From Allacma fusca (Eukaryota; Arthropoda; Collembola; Symphypleona; Sminthuridae), in assembly GCA_947179485.1 (NCBI GenBank), contig OX359245.1, positions 22,927,067 to 22,991,066 on the forward strand: a stretch of 64,000 bases of DNA, in the 5' to 3' direction. The notes under the pieces were generated by a model. It made no database searches. It saw only the letters and a program-made list of their open reading frames with translations, and had not been told where the DNA came from. Both the position numbers and the translations under genes were made by a program. Within the stretch, counting starts at the first letter, position 1, and each line of letters opens with the position of its first letter. Positions 61,817-64,000 of this stretch are shown here, in pieces.

Positions 61817-62563
61817 ATACCTGGGCTATGACAATTTGTAGTTGAGTGAACTAAATTTTGACCGTGTAATCTTCCATAAGAGCATCTAAAATTAGCTTAA
61901 GCAACTTACTTAAGCACGAAATGATATCTTCAAGCGATCAGTAACCACAAAGTACTACATTTTATCGTCAGTATAGCACGTCAGTAGTTTTATTTCATTT
62001 TAATATGCGGAAAGCATGAAATTGCTTTTACTTCTACAATCTTCAAAGAAAAACTTTCTAGTGTCTCGGTTGGAAATCACAAAACCAGTAAAGCGTTAAC
62101 TGTGATAGGAAGTTTGTCCCGAGCCATCAATGCTGGGGTGCATTGACACACATTTTTGAGTACTGGCATAAATTTTTAACAAGTGTAATCACCAATCACA
62201 ATGCGTAGAATCAGGATGGGATGCAGCTAAATCAACCTACTCATTAGCAGTTTCACCCAGATGTTTGCAACATCGCAACTTATAATTTCAGTTGAAATGG
62301 CTTTGTTCAATTAATCAATTCAACCTCTAAATTACCAAAATAGAAATAAAAGCAATTATATTCTCACGTCATTGCTTGCCGGTATGCCAATGCCTCTTTT
62401 GCATCCCAATCCACCGTTAAGATTGTTGATATGCAATTCAAAACTTCCCTCTTTTTTAGTTGCCAAAACCGACTAGGAATTGTTAGCTCGTAGCTGATTA
62501 CAAAGATGCTAAACTGATTTTGCCTATCCTACATCCTACCTATACATTCAGTTTAGGAGGGGC
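61817..62563. other. Intergenic stretch, nothing recognised
   Basis: AT-rich, no long frame, no tandem repeat and no element ends seen. Confidence 0.6.
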
Positions 62564-62571
62564 CTTCCTTC

Positions 62572-63957
62572 CAAGGCTATGCAGTCTTTGGTTTTATCAG
62601 TCACAGTCCTTTAACAGTCCCAAGTAGCATACTATCAGTCAGTCCACTCAGTCTTATAGTATCAGTGTATCAGTCCCTATCAGTCTCAGTCCTAGTAAAA
62701 GTCCTCAGCAAAAGTCTCATTCAGTCCTTAATCTATTCCATATGCATATAAAACCACAGGCGCACAGGAGGGTTGAAAATACGCATTTTAATGGTCTCAA
62801 TATCGACTATTGCATAATTTTTCGAACTCTTCTTTTAAAGTAATATTTTTTCTTCTGTGCTAGTATCTTGATAAATAATCATGGAAAAGAACTTGTTCTC
62901 CTGTTTGAACCATGTTAGCTAAATTTCAAAATAATTGAATAGGAGAATGGTCAAAGGACCAACAATTTATCACACGTTACCAAACATTTCACATCCTACA
63001 ATCTTAATTTCTTCAAAAATTTCTCCATTACAGCATTTCTTTTAATTTCGCACCTGATAGAGATTTTCATATTTCAGTTCTTTAACTTTGCATTATATTT
63101 TTGATGTTGTCTCTACAGAAAATACCATTACAATGATCGTCTAATAGCTGTGCAACCAATCAGGGAATTTTCTAAAACCAAGTATCAAAATGTATTTTCA
63201 AAAACAGTTTTGGGCCAATAAAAAGCGTAATTTTGAACTCCCTGGAGCTAATATGCAACATCCCTGTAGTCGCAAATCTTTAATAAATAAAATTTAATAT
63301 ACACATTTGTTCTTCTACAAAATACACCTATTTTAATTGTAAGCTATGAGAACTTAGTTACCTATCAGGATCTTCCTTATATTATCAGATGACTCATTGG
63401 GGTCACAGGAGCCAAAAATGTAACGTATGGTTTAAATTGATGACCACCTTCGCTCCTGATACTGAATATTTCTCACTAGCTGGTCGCGATAACAATTATT
63501 AAAGAACTTTAAAATATTTCACTGGAAATCCTATAAGATTCACAGCGAACGTATGGAAATTTTGAGTTCAGATAAATCCATATTTGCACATTTTTTTGTG
63601 ACTCAGAGTACCCCAAACATTGCCCTAATACAATGAGGTAAATTTTAGAAAATACATATTGACAAGATTGGTCTAAGAAAATCAAATATACCAGCCCAAT
63701 GAAACGACAAATTGTTTATGCGTAAGTACATAATTGATTGTTACTCCTCCTCTACCAATCAAGCATTCTTTGTACATATTCATACATGCCTCAGCTACCA
63801 GCAGTCATGTCAGTCTCAGTCAGTCTCTGCTCGAATTCCTATCAGTCCCAGTCAGTCTCAGTCTTTAAAATGCAGTTTTCTGTCAGTCCCAGTCTTCAGT
63901 CAGTCCTATGGTTTACCCACTCAGTCTCTAGAGTGAGTCCAAGACTGCATAGCCTTG
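62572..63957. mobile_element. Non-autonomous hAT element with CAGTC-rich subterminal arrays, 1386 bp
   Basis: Inverted ends CAAGGCTATGCAGTCTT and a perfect 8-bp target duplication CTTCCTTC (62564-62571 and 63958-63965). Both subterminal zones (62585-62735 and 63790-63930) are dense in CAGTC/CAGTCTCAGTC words, in direct orientation on the left and again on the right. The centre is AT-rich with no recognised gene. Confidence 0.9.
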
Positions 63958-64000
63958 CTTCCTTCTTGCCGTTCTTGCCTGATTGTGCAATTGCTAGGCC

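Noticed and set aside
61180-61841. Three overlapping genes of 176-194 codons
   Set aside because: All are frames through one 54-bp tandem array within a transposon with exact 8-bp duplications.

Overview
The window is repeat-dominated eukaryotic DNA, most likely from an arthropod. The base is AT-rich, introns are short (87 to 285 bp), and there is a Ty1/copia element with an envelope-like gene, several hAT transposons, a Tc1 remnant and a Foldback-like element. No bacterial or organellar signal was seen. The species cannot be named from the sequence alone.

Layout. (1) 1-741: 3' end of a plus-strand LTR retroelement and its LTR, inserted in a satellite. (2) 742-46724: one satellite field of roughly 147-bp monomers, at least 26 kb long. 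It is interrupted by two complete minus-strand copia-type elements (4204-11624 and 13634-20970, each with a perfect 5-bp target duplication), by an LTR/satellite amplification between them (11625-13633), and by a 3.2-kb hAT transposon (30635-33841). Higher-order repeats of about 818, 1258 and 976 bp show local re-amplification. (3) 46725-46924: a gap of exactly 200 N, followed by a plus-strand fragment of the copia-type LTR. (4) 46996-63957: the flanking arm. It has one host protein-coding exon (50100-52993, minus, a long disordered acidic protein) in a mosaic of non-autonomous DNA transposons. Many keep perfect target duplications, so their boundaries can be read exactly. Between 54.8 and 59.7 kb they are nested four deep.

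How the parts relate. The copia-type elements carry gag, protease, integrase, reverse transcriptase and RNase H, followed by an envelope-like glycoprotein region with a furin-type site, a hydrophobic stretch behind it and a C-terminal membrane anchor. In the second copy RT, RNase H and env share one open frame. Three independent LTR-element insertions, from two related families and in both orientations, lie within 4 bp of the same point of the satellite monomer. That suggests integration directed to this satellite. Unequal exchange between the LTRs of the two neighbouring copies then built a tandem (spacer + LTR) array that includes a clearly chimeric LTR.

Target duplications, inverted repeats and repeat-unit counts were read by eye and are direct observations. 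Family assignments rest on motifs recognised from memory, with no database search. The retroelements are treated as fossils: each of the two full-length copies looks nearly whole, with about one break.
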